Assembly (NCBI RefSeq): GCF_000160695.1
Contig: NZ_GG694007.1
Location: 126,003 to 190,002, forward strand
Length of the DNA stretch: 64,000 bases
Source of the DNA: Centipeda flueggei ATCC 43531
GTDB lineage: Bacteria; Bacillota; Negativicutes; Selenomonadales; Selenomonadaceae
Reading direction: 5' to 3'
In this document: piece after piece, positions 7,626 to 16,490 of the stretch
How positions within the stretch are numbered: the first letter of the stretch is position 1
Layout: every line of letters begins with the position of its first letter
Translations under genes and position numbers: made by a program
The notes under the pieces: model-generated
Database searches by the model: none
Told to the model about the DNA's origin: nothing
What the model saw: the letters and a program-made list of their open reading frames with translations, nothing else

Positions 7626-7656
7626 AGTGCCCGGGGCACACGAAAGGAATACCGAC

Positions 7657-8382
7657 ATGTCCCTCAAAAAGAACCTTGCGCCGCTGATCTGCGCCATTTT
7701 CCTGCTCATGCCGACCGTCTCGGCAGAAATGAAGCCTGATATGGATACAGCAGGATTACGGATAGAGCAGGATACGGACTCCATATTATTAGCAACATCA
7801 GCAGAAGATGGTGCTGCGTTACGTTCTCTGCTCGGTGTAAAAGAAACAAAATTTCACCACAACGACGCCGTCCTGACGATGAATCTTCCGCAATACACGC
7901 AGCCATTCTCCTACCATCCCAGCTACACAGGCCCCACTACTTTTATCAACCCTTCCTTTCAAAACGACGGTGCTCTCCTGCCGCTCGTTGTAACGGTCTC
8001 CCATTTTCTGCCGTCTTCTGCAGAACAGGAATCTACCATCGAACAGCGATTCAACGCGACAATTGCAGGCTTTAGGGACAGTGTGACAGCTCCGGAAAAG
8101 GCGCGTGTCTGGGAGGTGCGCCGTGACGAATCACTGATACAAAGCGGCAATCCGGCACATCGGTTCAGCATTTATATGCGGAAAAACGGACGGGACGTAA
8201 TCGCAGACGGACTTTTTCTCTCTGATAAAGACAATATTTGGCTCGTCCAGTTGGTCTATGACGCGCACGACAATACGATTGCCGATCACGCAGATGACCT
8301 CCTAGACTCTGCAAAAATCAGCACCGACATAAAAGAGCCCCCTGCCTCCGGCGCACATTCTGGAGCAATATCCCGCCCATGA
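7657..8382 (+). CDS. Secreted paralogue E with a replaced C-terminal tail
   Basis: 241 residues from ATG 7657 (signal peptide MSLKKNLAPLIC...VSAE; RBS GAAAGGAA); an in-frame upstream extension has no such features. The family motifs FHHNDAVLTMNLP, QSGNPAHRFSIY and DKDNIWLVQLVY are present. The last ~10 residues (GAHSGAISRP) are read from DNA homologous to the 3' end of the EamA transporter gene on the other strand (8352-8438 against 9281-9368), so the native terminus near 'SAKIS' has been replaced or extended. Function unknown. Confidence 0.7.
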   Translation: MSLKKNLAPLICAIFLLMPTVSAEMKPDMDTAGLRIEQDTDSILLATSAEDGAALRSLLGVKETKFHHNDAVLTMNLPQYTQPFSYHPSYTGPTTFINPSFQNDGALLPLVVTVSHFLPSSAEQESTIEQRFNATIAGFRDSVTAPEKARVWEVRRDESLIQSGNPAHRFSIYMRKNGRDVIADGLFLSDKDNIWLVQLVYDAHDNTIADHADDLLDSAKISTDIKEPPASGAHSGAISRP

Positions 8383-8438
8383 TGAGCACGAGGGCGAGGA
8401 GTGCCGCCCCGTCACGCGCTCGCTGAGGGTAACGGCGG
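8352..8438 (-). pseudogene. Remnant of the 3' end of an EamA transporter gene
   Basis: 87 bp nearly identical to 9281-9368 at the end of the EamA gene, differing by a few substitutions and one missing C. On the minus strand it would encode ALLALVLIMGGILLQNVR, as in the intact gene. This shows that a paralogue and its transporter flank were once duplicated together, and that most of the second transporter copy was then lost. Confidence 0.8.
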
Positions 8439-8580
8439 ATACATTCAGACAGCCTCTCTTGACACATTTTTCCATGCTTCCACGGAAAATTCTGCACGCA
8501 GCCCTTGCTGTGCGTCCCTTTTTTTACCTCATTCGGACGAAAACGTCTGCGCCGATCAACCAACTTCATTTCAGCCGTGG
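8437..8580. repeat. MITE-like repeat, copy 3
   Basis: It runs from GGATACATTCAGACAGCC to CTTCATTTCAGCCG and is nearly identical to the copy at 5814-5958, including the CGGACGAAAACGTCTG hairpin. It lies directly after the transporter remnant and just before the RBS of the next paralogue. Confidence 0.7.
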
Positions 8581-8609
8581 TTCCCGGGGCACACGAAAGG
8601 AAGCCTATT

Positions 8610-9257
8610 ATGTCCATCAAAACAATCTATGCGCTGACCATCTGCACTGTACTCCTGCTCATGCCGACCGTCTCGGCACAGACGGAAGGCGCTGGCGATG
8701 AGGTGCTCTTTTTTACGGGCGAGGGCACAGAAGACGTTCCCCCGTCATGGGGACTGCACGACAATGTGCTCAAGGATCGGGGGCATGCACTGTACATCAG
8801 TCTGCCGTTTGATGTAAGAAGACCTTTTCGCAGGTATAGAGATTCCGATGAATATTTTCTCACCAGCAAGAATGAACACATCGCTTTTGCCCTCTTCCAC
8901 CGACTCTACGAGCCTCCTTCGTCAAATGACGCCCCCCTCTCCCGCCCATCCCGAGAGGAGGTCATCGAAAAAGCACTGGATCGCCTCACCGACAATGATA
9001 CAGCAAATTGGACCGTTTTGCGCAGTGAATCATTACGACTGGGCAGCACTCCTGTCAAACGTGTTTCCGTCATGTATCCCTATCGGTTTCAAAGCGGGGA
9101 GTGGCATATTTTTAAGATGGAATATCTCTTCGTTTGTACCGACACAGAGGATTGGATTGTCATGTTTGAATACAGAGCCGATGACCGCGAGACCACTGAT
9201 GATATGCTCGACACCATGTTCTCATCCGTTCGTTGGCGCATGATCGATACAAAGTAA
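8610..9257 (+). CDS. Secreted paralogue F, unknown function
   Basis: 215 residues from ATG 8610 (signal peptide MSIKTIYALTICTVLLLMPT...SAQ, RBS GAAAGGAAG). The leader peptide is almost the same as that of the copy at 7657. The mature part has LKDRGHALYISLP and ends in a segment resembling the family's W-I-V-M-F-E-Y / L-D-T-M-F-S-S-V motif, but its middle is the most divergent. It is convergent with the EamA transporter gene, with a 7-bp gap. Function unknown. Confidence 0.7.
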   Translation: MSIKTIYALTICTVLLLMPTVSAQTEGAGDEVLFFTGEGTEDVPPSWGLHDNVLKDRGHALYISLPFDVRRPFRRYRDSDEYFLTSKNEHIAFALFHRLYEPPSSNDAPLSRPSREEVIEKALDRLTDNDTANWTVLRSESLRLGSTPVKRVSVMYPYRFQSGEWHIFKMEYLFVCTDTEDWIVMFEYRADDRETTDDMLDTMFSSVRWRMIDTK

Positions 9258-9264
9258 GCCTCGT

Positions 9265-10143
9265 CTATCCACGCCCCCGCCGCACATTCTGGAGCAGGAT
9301 CCCGCCCATGATGAGCACGAGGGCGAGGAGCGCCGCCCCCGTCATGCGCTCGCCGAGGGTAAGGGCGGAGACGACGAGTGAGAGCAGCGGCACGGCGTAG
9401 GCGAGATTCGCGACGGCGGCAGAGTTCGTTGCCTGCTGGAGCGCCATCGCCCACCAGAGATAGCCCACGGCATCAATGAAGATCCCGAGCCAGAGGAGAC
9501 CGCCCCACTGCGTCCACGAGAGCGTGACCCACTCCTCCATGATGAGCGTCACGGGCAGCGAGCACAGTGCCGTCACGCCCCACGCCACGACCATCATCAC
9601 GGTCTGATCGAGGTTTCGCCGCTTGTTCAGCACGCAGAAAAGGCCGTAGCAGACCGCCGCGAGGATACAGGCGATCATCCCCATGACAGCGTTGCCCTTC
9701 GCGTGCCCCTCGCCGCCGAGCGTGAGCGCCACGACCCCCGAGAACGAGAGAAGGAGGGCGGCAGCAGTGCGAACGGTGATCCGCTCCCCGAGGAGAAACG
9801 CCGCAAAGAGGACGATCATCATCGGCCAGAGGAAGTTGAGGATGCACGCCTCCTGCGAGGTGAGCTGCGAAAGCCCGTAGTAGTAGAGCCCCGAGTAGAG
9901 GAAGATCCCGAGAAAGCCCAGCCCCGCCATCGCCGCATAGCCGCGCACATCATAGGCACGAAACACGCGCCCGCCGCCGCGCACGAGCTGCATGACAATG
10001 AGAAAGAGCGCGCCCGCGAGACTGCTCACAAAGAGTGCCTCATACGTCGGGATCGCCGTGAGGAGGCTCTTCACCAGTGCCGCCGTCGTCGACCACATGA
10101 GGACTGCGCTGACGGCATAGAAATAGACACGGCCCTGCATCAT
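9265..10143 (-). CDS. EamA/DMT-family transporter
   Basis: About 292 residues, almost wholly hydrophobic with roughly ten membrane segments in two EamA halves, including the signature GLYYYGLSQLTSQEACILNF in the first half and a matching AVPLLSLVVSALTLGERMTG in the second. Such permeases export metabolites or amino acids across the inner membrane; the substrate is unknown. AAGGAG lies 5 nt before ATG 10143 and 8 nt before ATG 10140, so either is a likely start; a GTG at 10146 is too close. The last 90 bp are duplicated at 8352-8438. Confidence 0.85.
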   Translation of the reverse strand: MMQGRVYFYAVSAVLMWSTTAALVKSLLTAIPTYEALFVSSLAGALFLIVMQLVRGGGRVFRAYDVRGYAAMAGLGFLGIFLYSGLYYYGLSQLTSQEACILNFLWPMMIVLFAAFLLGERITVRTAAALLLSFSGVVALTLGGEGHAKGNAVMGMIACILAAVCYGLFCVLNKRRNLDQTVMMVVAWGVTALCSLPVTLIMEEWVTLSWTQWGGLLWLGIFIDAVGYLWWAMALQQATNSAAVANLAYAVPLLSLVVSALTLGERMTGAALLALVLIMGGILLQNVRRGRG

Positions 10144-10249
10144 CACTGCTCCTTTATGTACGCAATCTGTGCTTTCCTACTTCTCCCTCTGCCCCTTTCA
10201 TCCCTTCTTCTATTATGACAAAATATGTGAACTGCTCACAGGCAAGAAA

Positions 10250-10275
10250 AAAGGCTTCCGATCTCTCGGAAGCCT
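10250..10275 (-). terminator. Terminator of tRNA-Thr
   Basis: The hairpin GGCTTCCG/CGGAAGCC is followed on the minus strand by TTTTTTC. It lies 12 bp beyond the CCA end. Confidence 0.8.
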
Positions 10276-10287
10276 CTGCGTTTCAAA

Positions 10288-10363
10288 TGGAGCTGATTAT
10301 AGGACTTGAACCTACGACCTGCTCATTACGAATGAGCTGCTCTACCAACTGAGCTAAATCAGC
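10288..10363 (-). tRNA. tRNA-Thr (anticodon CGT)
   Basis: 76 nt with encoded CCA. Acceptor stem GCTGATT/AATCAGC, D-arm GCTCAGTTGGTAGAGC, anticodon stem GCTCA/TGAGC with loop TTCGTAA, giving anticodon CGT (codon ACG). It has a consensus promoter (10389-10417) and its own terminator. Confidence 0.95.
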
Positions 10364-10388
10364 ATGCCGCCCTTCAGGCGATAGTGGA

Positions 10389-10417
10389 ATTATACCCGAG
10401 CAGTGACCTCCTGTCAA
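10389..10417 (-). promoter_or_regulatory. Consensus promoter of tRNA-Thr
   Basis: A perfect TTGACA (10417-10412) and TATAAT (10394-10389) with a 17-nt spacer. Confidence 0.9.
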
Positions 10418-10579
10418 CCCTGGAAATAAATTTTTTCGCTCATATATGAGCGGCCGACACAGATCATGAAATGCGTGCATAGTATTATGGTAAGCACTAT
10501 GTGGAAGATTGACCGATTCAGCTGGAACAAAAAATGTGTCAAGATGCCGATCCTGAATTTATCAGGGCTTCCCCAGATA

Positions 10580-12295
10580 TTATATCCGTTTCGAATGTGC
10601 TATAATGGAAAACATGATCTGTATCGGTGGCTCGTAGAGCATCTTTGTCAGGTCGCTATAGCAATTCTCGTCACAGCCCGTCTTTACCTCCTCATCTCCG
10701 TGTGCGAGCCCATTGCGAAGCTTGACAACAGTGTATTTTTTCGCGCCTAATCGATATTTCTCAATGGCGTCACATATACCGCAAAAGGATGCCCTCTCTT
10801 TCCCGAGAAATTTGGCAAATGCCGCAACGATCTCACTGTCGCGCAAGGACTGCTGCGAGAGAATTGCCTTCTTGATAAAAGGAATATTGCCGAGCGTCAC
10901 ACCGCGGGCAGAATCGGCAAGTGCTTTGTGTACGTCCAACAATTTACTATTGGAGCAGAACCTGTTCTTGATCCTGCCGAACGCCGCACTTTTCTTAAAC
11001 GGCTCAAAAAAATTCCGATTCATCTCACGATCCAGACTACTGACGAAGAGAAATGCTGCCAAATCAGGCGTTTTTAGCTGGTCGTATATGGCCAGAGATG
11101 TTTTTATATCCTTTTGTGTCACTGGTGCAAAACGCTCCCATATGTCTGAAAACTTATATGTATTTTGGTCGAAGCTGATGTCCTCCGGCATAAAGGCATA
11201 GATACGTTTGAGAATCGCCTCGATCTTCTCCTCGTCCGTGCGCGTCGCATCTGCCTGGAGCTGCTCAATCTGTGTACGCAGGATTTCGTAATTTTCCCGC
11301 AGCGTTTCATAGTCTTTTTTGATTTGAATATTTTCGTGCTCTAAATGTTCTATTTTCTTCTGCAGGAGTGACTGATCCAACGTATCAAAATTTGCAATAC
11401 TTTCCTTAATATAGTCAACAAGCTCTGTATTAGACTCAATTCTATCAGCCAAAGCTAATGAGAGAATAAATTCACTCAACAAGTCAACAAGATCATGTTT
11501 CAGTTGCCGCGCCTCGCCCTGCTCCATTTCGCGTGTGGCAAAGACACCGTAAGATGCCCATTTGTATAGAATCGGATCCAACCCCTGATTGCCATATCTT
11601 GAATGTGCAAACCATTCTTTTCCATATTTTTTGTATACCATTGCAATACAGTCATAAAATCGATTTTCATAGATCTGCTCTATGAGATCCTGATAGCACC
11701 ACAGATGCCACATCATATTTGTTCGATCATCCGAAAGAGCGCATGCCGCCTGCGCCTGCAGTCTCGTATAGGTATAGAGTTCCAATAGGCCGTAGTCCCT
11801 GGCACATACGGTAATCCCGTGTAAGTCGGGCGTAAAATCTTCTGCACAGGCACATACCTTAACGGTATCTTTTACGCAAAGGACCTTCTCCTCCTTAAGG
11901 CGATTTCCTCTATGTATAATTTTCTTGTTATATTCTTCAAAAAATGGATTGCGCAGGACTTTCTCAAGTGCGTCCACATCAAAATCCATCCATGCTTCAT
12001 TTTTCGTCTGACTGTTGTCCTCAGATAAACTATCAAGAACAGAATGTATGATAAAGCCGTTCATGTCCTCCACATTGACAAGTTTTGGATACTTATCCCT
12101 GTTTTTTGAAAACTCATTGTCAAGAAAGGCATCCAGTTCGTCTGGATTATTTCGTTCCGCAACTCCATGGTAGAACGTAATCATCTCAAGCAAATTTCGA
12201 AAGGGATTTACTTTTACGACAAGTGTCTCATCTGCTTTATCAGATGGCTGCCAAGATGCAATCTTCATTTCAATTCGTTCCATCGATACTGTCAT
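10580..12295 (-). CDS. Coiled-coil protein with C-terminal HEPN-like motif
   Basis: 571 residues from ATG 12295, which has a strong GGAGGAGG site 6 nt upstream; an ATG at 12352 in the same frame is a weaker alternative. I do not recognise the N-terminal 300 residues. A long charged heptad-like stretch (about residues 310-360, around KKIEHLEHENIQIKKDYETL) predicts a coiled coil. The last ~200 residues are helical and end with RNGLAHGDE (Arg near 527, His near 532), which fits the R-x4-6-H active-site motif of HEPN ribonucleases found in abortive-infection and toxin systems. Codon use is more AT-rich than in the neighbours, and the gene lies 290 bp from tRNA-Thr, a common island insertion point. 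Function as an RNase is inference. Confidence 0.55.
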   Translation of the reverse strand: MTVSMERIEMKIASWQPSDKADETLVVKVNPFRNLLEMITFYHGVAERNNPDELDAFLDNEFSKNRDKYPKLVNVEDMNGFIIHSVLDSLSEDNSQTKNEAWMDFDVDALEKVLRNPFFEEYNKKIIHRGNRLKEEKVLCVKDTVKVCACAEDFTPDLHGITVCARDYGLLELYTYTRLQAQAACALSDDRTNMMWHLWCYQDLIEQIYENRFYDCIAMVYKKYGKEWFAHSRYGNQGLDPILYKWASYGVFATREMEQGEARQLKHDLVDLLSEFILSLALADRIESNTELVDYIKESIANFDTLDQSLLQKKIEHLEHENIQIKKDYETLRENYEILRTQIEQLQADATRTDEEKIEAILKRIYAFMPEDISFDQNTYKFSDIWERFAPVTQKDIKTSLAIYDQLKTPDLAAFLFVSSLDREMNRNFFEPFKKSAAFGRIKNRFCSNSKLLDVHKALADSARGVTLGNIPFIKKAILSQQSLRDSEIVAAFAKFLGKERASFCGICDAIEKYRLGAKKYTVVKLRNGLAHGDEEVKTGCDENCYSDLTKMLYEPPIQIMFSIIAHSKRI

Positions 12296-12478
12296 ACATA
12301 TCCTCCTCCCATCAACAAAATGAACCACTTCATAAATTCTCCTTTTCATCAATATTCACCTGCAAAATATAAAATTTTTTCACATTCAACTTGGAGTCAA
12401 ATTCAATTTTTCTCTCATCTCTCTTTCACCGCACTCTAATTCCCTTTTGGAACAATACACACAAGGAGTGAAGACAAT

Positions 12479-13504
12479 ATGCTGCAAAATATCCTGCGCG
12501 CCCTCTGCTGCGCGCTGTTTCTCCTCACCTTGACAAGTACGGCACTCGCCGCCCCGCAGACCATCGAGGCGGAGGGCGTCTACACCGTCGGTGACAACGA
12601 CTCACCGAAGATCGCCCGCGACGCCGCACGGCAGGAGGCGATGCGCTCTGCGACGGAGCAGGCGGGAGTCTACGTCGAGAGTTACACGGAAACGCAGAAC
12701 CTCACCCTCACGAAGGACGAAGTACGCATGGTCGCGGGTACGGTGCTGCGCGTCCTCCACGAGGACGTGACCCCCGAACTGATCGGCGATGTATGGCGCT
12801 ACCGCGTGCATCTCGTCTGCGAGGTGGACACGTCAAAGGTCGATCTCGCCGCCCTCGCACAAAACAAGGATGAACTGGCGCGTCTTCAGAAGGAGCGCGA
12901 TGAGCTGAAGCGGCAGAACGACGAACTCCTCGCACGCTACGAGACGGCGCGGGGCTCGGAGAAAGCAGAGATCGGCGCACAGCTTGAGGAGAGCTACAAG
13001 CTCGGCCGCATCTTTGACGACGCGGCATCCATGATCCAGCGCGGCGACGAGCAGCACGCCATCGCGGACCTCTCTCTCCTCATCGAGGATCCCGCCGTCA
13101 CGGGAAATGCGCGTGCCTATGCGTTCTACCTGCGCGGGCGCGCCTACTACGAGCTCCGCAGCGACCGTCTCGCACTCAGTGACTTCGACGCAGCAGACCG
13201 CACGCCGCACACGAACACGCCCTATCCCATCTGGCGTCTCCACCAGTACCGCGGGCAGATCTACTTTGACATGGGCCGCTACGACGATGCGGCAGACGAA
13301 CTGCGCACGGCGTGGAATGCCTCTGACAAGACCGACGACGAGCTCTGGATGAAACTGCGCCGTGCCGAGCGCAAGGCAGAGCAGGAGGCACGCCATGCCG
13401 AGCGCGGCGACGGCGGTGCACGCAGAGGCGGCGGCATTGACTGGACGCGTGTCATCACCGAGATCATACGAGGCTCCATGCAGCAGGGACGCGACGCAGA
13501 ATAA
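12479..13504 (+). CDS. Exported coiled-coil/TPR protein
   Basis: 341 residues. There is a signal peptide (MLQNILRALCCALFLLTL...ALAA), then an N-terminal domain of the type seen in FlgT-like envelope proteins (IEAEGVY...KIARDAARQEAMRSATEQAG VYVES, residues ~29-75), a coiled coil (residues ~130-170, LARLQKERDELKRQNDELL) and two to three TPR-like repeats (residues ~175-285: AYAFYLRGRAYYELRSDRLA and YRGQIYFDMGRYDDAADEL). The C-terminus is glycine/arginine-rich. It is probably a periplasmic scaffold. The RBS AAGGAGTG is clear. The gap before it (12296-12478) is AT-rich, with no obvious gene. Confidence 0.7.
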   Translation: MLQNILRALCCALFLLTLTSTALAAPQTIEAEGVYTVGDNDSPKIARDAARQEAMRSATEQAGVYVESYTETQNLTLTKDEVRMVAGTVLRVLHEDVTPELIGDVWRYRVHLVCEVDTSKVDLAALAQNKDELARLQKERDELKRQNDELLARYETARGSEKAEIGAQLEESYKLGRIFDDAASMIQRGDEQHAIADLSLLIEDPAVTGNARAYAFYLRGRAYYELRSDRLALSDFDAADRTPHTNTPYPIWRLHQYRGQIYFDMGRYDDAADELRTAWNASDKTDDELWMKLRRAERKAEQEARHAERGDGGARRGGGIDWTRVITEIIRGSMQQGRDAE

Positions 13505-13595
13505 CGGTGCGCAGAGAGCCGCAGCCTTCTTGACATAGACTTTCATTCATAATATACTTTTTTATAATGTTAGTTTCATGTAAAGGAGGATTCTC

Positions 13596-14522
13596 ATGCT
13601 GCACACACACATCCGGCGCACGCTCTTCATCCTCACGGCAGGCACCCTGCTCACGGCGCCTGCCGTACTTCTCATGGGCTGCGGCGAACACAAGGCGGAA
13701 TCCCCCGCAGCTGCACAGCAGACACCTGCGCACAGCATAGACGAACGCAGGGCGGCACTCACCCCATACATGGAGGCGACGACCGCCTACAACAGCAGCA
13801 TGCTTCCCCTGAGCCTTGCCGTCTCGACCACTATCAACGAGCTTCGGCAGGGAAAGCACCCGACGAGTATCATCCTCCCGCCGCTTTCAAAACTAAGCCG
13901 TGCACTCAATGCAGCACACGACGTCCCAGAGGTCAAAGGCGTCTACCCTGACGTCGATGCAGCAGCTGATGATCTGCATACCATCCTGGAGGAGCTCGCC
14001 CCGCTCGCCGACCAAATGGAGAACTACTACGCCGCCAAGGCGTACACAACGGACGGCTGCGCGCAGGCGGACGAAATGACGGCACAGTTTCTCCCGCTCT
14101 ATGACCGGTTCGTCTCAGCCTACGACCGACTGGATGCCATCGTCACCGACCACTACAAGGAGATGCGGCTCACCCAGATCGACGCGATGCACAGCGACGG
14201 CAGAGAGAACGCCGCCACCTTCCTCGAGCTGCGCACGAAGGCACGCGAGCTCGTCCGCATGCTGCGCAGCGGTGGACACGATCCGGAAGCCACCGAGGCG
14301 AAGATCCGCGAGATCAACACCCTCATCGAGAAACTCCCCGCCGGCACCGGGTATCTCGTGACCTACAAGAACGGCATCAACAGCCTCGTCGCGGCAGTCC
14401 GCGCGTATAATGCGGGTCCTCCCGACCCGAACAAACTCAGCAACGTTGTCGAAGAGTTCAACCGTCTCGCCGCCACGGGCAACAACGTCGATGTGAATGC
14501 GCTCGACGCGAAAAAGAAATAG
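13596..14522 (+). CDS. DUF3829-type lipoprotein, copy 1
   Basis: 308 residues with a lipoprotein signal ending in LLMGC (Cys at residue 29). The mature protein is helical with the repeated signatures LTPYMEATTAYN, KGVYPDVDAAADDLHTILEE and NYYAAKAYTTDGCAQADEM, matching the YiiG/DUF3829 family. It is anchored in the envelope; its function is not known. It has a strong RBS (AAAGGAGG) and is followed by a closely related gene (14728-15648), so the pair arose by tandem duplication. Confidence 0.8.
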   Translation: MLHTHIRRTLFILTAGTLLTAPAVLLMGCGEHKAESPAAAQQTPAHSIDERRAALTPYMEATTAYNSSMLPLSLAVSTTINELRQGKHPTSIILPPLSKLSRALNAAHDVPEVKGVYPDVDAAADDLHTILEELAPLADQMENYYAAKAYTTDGCAQADEMTAQFLPLYDRFVSAYDRLDAIVTDHYKEMRLTQIDAMHSDGRENAATFLELRTKARELVRMLRSGGHDPEATEAKIREINTLIEKLPAGTGYLVTYKNGINSLVAAVRAYNAGPPDPNKLSNVVEEFNRLAATGNNVDVNALDAKKK

Positions 14523-14727
14523 CGCACAACATAAATCTACCCCTCCCACTTCACGGCAGGAGATTTTTGGGTGCCGATCAACATAATCCCGTACACGATT
14601 CCCCCATGACACACAACGAAGATCCACGGATGAAAGACATGTAATGTTTGACAGAAATTATCACCTGGGTTATACTTGTTGTGATTATTTATCTTATATT
14701 CAGATATTTTCAAGAAGGAGGCTCCTC

Positions 14728-15648
14728 ATGATCTGTTCCACGATCCGACGTACCCTCTCCATCCTCACCGCGTGCAGCCTGCTCGCCGCCCCTGCCGTAC
14801 TGTTCACGGGCTGCGGCAGCAGCAGCGACAGCGCCGCATCACAGCAGACCACAGCAAGCAACGCACAGTCGCGCGAGACGGCACTCACCCCCTACCTCGA
14901 GGCAACGAACGACTACAATCACAACATCGTCACCTTTAACTTTTCCATCGCCCCGTCCCTCGACAGTCTCCGCAAAGGAGAGCACAAGGAGCACATCTCT
15001 CTGCCGCATTTTGAAAATCTGAAAACCGCCCTCGAGGCGGCACGTTCCGACCCGAAGGCCGCAGGTGTCTACCCCGACATCGATGCGGCAGCGGATGACC
15101 TGCTCGCTGTCCTGAAGGATCTCGCCCCGCTCACCGCGAAGATGGAGAGCTACTACTCCGCCAAGACCTATATGACCGACAACTATGCGCAGTCGGACGA
15201 GATGGTCGCGCAGTTCTTCCCGCTCTACGATAAATTCGATGCCGCCTACGACAAATTCGACGCCATCGTCACCGACCGCTACAAGGAACTCCGCCTCGCC
15301 CAGATCGATGCGCTGCGCAGCGAGGGCAAGGAGAACGCCGCCTCCTTCCTCGAGCTGAACGGCAAGACACGAGAGCTCGTCGAGATGCTCGACGGCGAGC
15401 AGGTCGACAAGAACGCCGCCGAGGCGAAGATCGGCGAGATCAGTGCTCTCCTCGAAAAGCTCCCATCCGGCACAGGCTTCCTCTCCTCCTACAAGAGCAA
15501 GGTCAACAGCTTCATCGGTCAGGTGCGTGAGTACACCTCCGGAAGCCCCGACCCGAAGAAATTCAACAACGTCATCGAGGAGTTTAACAGCCTCTCCTCC
15601 ACCAGCAGCAACGTCGACATCAACGAACTCGACGGAAAGAAGAAATAA
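14728..15648 (+). CDS. DUF3829-type lipoprotein, copy 2
   Basis: 306 residues from ATG 14728 (RBS AAGAAGGAGG); an in-frame extension to 14644 lacks a signal peptide. The lipobox is LFTGC (Cys near 31), followed by a serine-rich linker. It shares LTPYLEATNDYN, AGVYPDIDAAADDLLAVLKD and the C-terminal NNVIEEFNSL pattern with copy 1 throughout. A terminator (15668-15701) ends the transcript. Confidence 0.8.
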   Translation: MICSTIRRTLSILTACSLLAAPAVLFTGCGSSSDSAASQQTTASNAQSRETALTPYLEATNDYNHNIVTFNFSIAPSLDSLRKGEHKEHISLPHFENLKTALEAARSDPKAAGVYPDIDAAADDLLAVLKDLAPLTAKMESYYSAKTYMTDNYAQSDEMVAQFFPLYDKFDAAYDKFDAIVTDRYKELRLAQIDALRSEGKENAASFLELNGKTRELVEMLDGEQVDKNAAEAKIGEISALLEKLPSGTGFLSSYKSKVNSFIGQVREYTSGSPDPKKFNNVIEEFNSLSSTSSNVDINELDGKKK

Positions 15649-15667
15649 GGGAAATACTTCCGAAACA

Positions 15668-15701
15668 CGGATCCCCCGCAGATGCTCTGCGGGGGATTTT
15701 C
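15668..15701 (+). terminator. Terminator after DUF3829 pair
   Basis: ATCCCCCGCAGA/TCTGCGGGGGAT stem followed by TTTT. Confidence 0.8.
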
Positions 15702-15723
15702 AGCAGGAACGAGGCGTGACACC

Positions 15724-16116
15724 ATGACAAAAACAGCAGACCAAGAGTACATAACAACCGCTATCGGCAAGAAGTACCGCGTGGAGAAATCATCGGACTT
15801 TGCGTACGCAACCACCGCCATCGGCGAGGAATGCTTCCTCTTCGGCGTGGACGTATTTGCCCACGAATGGACGGACACGCGCAAATGCATCCGTGTCCAT
15901 GATCCGCTCTACGGGCAGCCCTACACCATGAACATATACGAAATCACCGTGGACGGCAGCGTTCACCGCTTCGCTGCCGGCGAATTCTCCAACAACGTGT
16001 GGGGCTTCTGGCTGCCAAAGGACCGCGCCCGCCCAGACGGACATGACAGCGCACTTATTCCGCCGGATGAAAGCAACGCGTCGCACGCAAAGGTCCAGGA
16101 GAAACGATCATCATAA
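15724..16116 (+). CDS. Hypothetical protein
   Basis: 130 residues from ATG 15724 (weak GAGG upstream). It contains two similar hexads, EYITTAIGKKY and AYATTAIGEEC, about 20 residues apart, then a mixed alpha/beta region ending NNVWGFWLPKDRARPDG. No signal peptide or membrane segment. I do not recognise it. The region after it (16117-16490, 374 bp) holds two hairpins (16146-16169 and about 16198-16224) and no convincing gene. Confidence 0.5.
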   Translation: MTKTADQEYITTAIGKKYRVEKSSDFAYATTAIGEECFLFGVDVFAHEWTDTRKCIRVHDPLYGQPYTMNIYEITVDGSVHRFAAGEFSNNVWGFWLPKDRARPDGHDSALIPPDESNASHAKVQEKRSS

Positions 16117-16490
16117 GGTAAACACAAGATACGAACCAGAAAAAAAGCACCTACCATAACAGCAGGTGCCGATATTCAGTTTTGTGATGGGCCGCCCTGT
16201 CCCCTCATTTCAGGACGGGGACAAGAGCACGCATACGCAGACATACAATGCCTCCCATCACGCGCACGAGCGCATCAAAGAAAACAGCCGCCCGCGCCAA
16301 CTCGTGAGAGGCTCCACTATTGTAGTGCGGTCACAGCCATTATGCATTACTGCAAAAACGAGTAGGGAAAGTGGAGCTGACCCTTGCTCATCCATTCTTT
16401 GACATGCTCAGAATAACATAATTCGCACATCCGAGCAACAACATTCCTCTCCCAGCATAGACGGATACAATTGACATGGAGATATCTATA

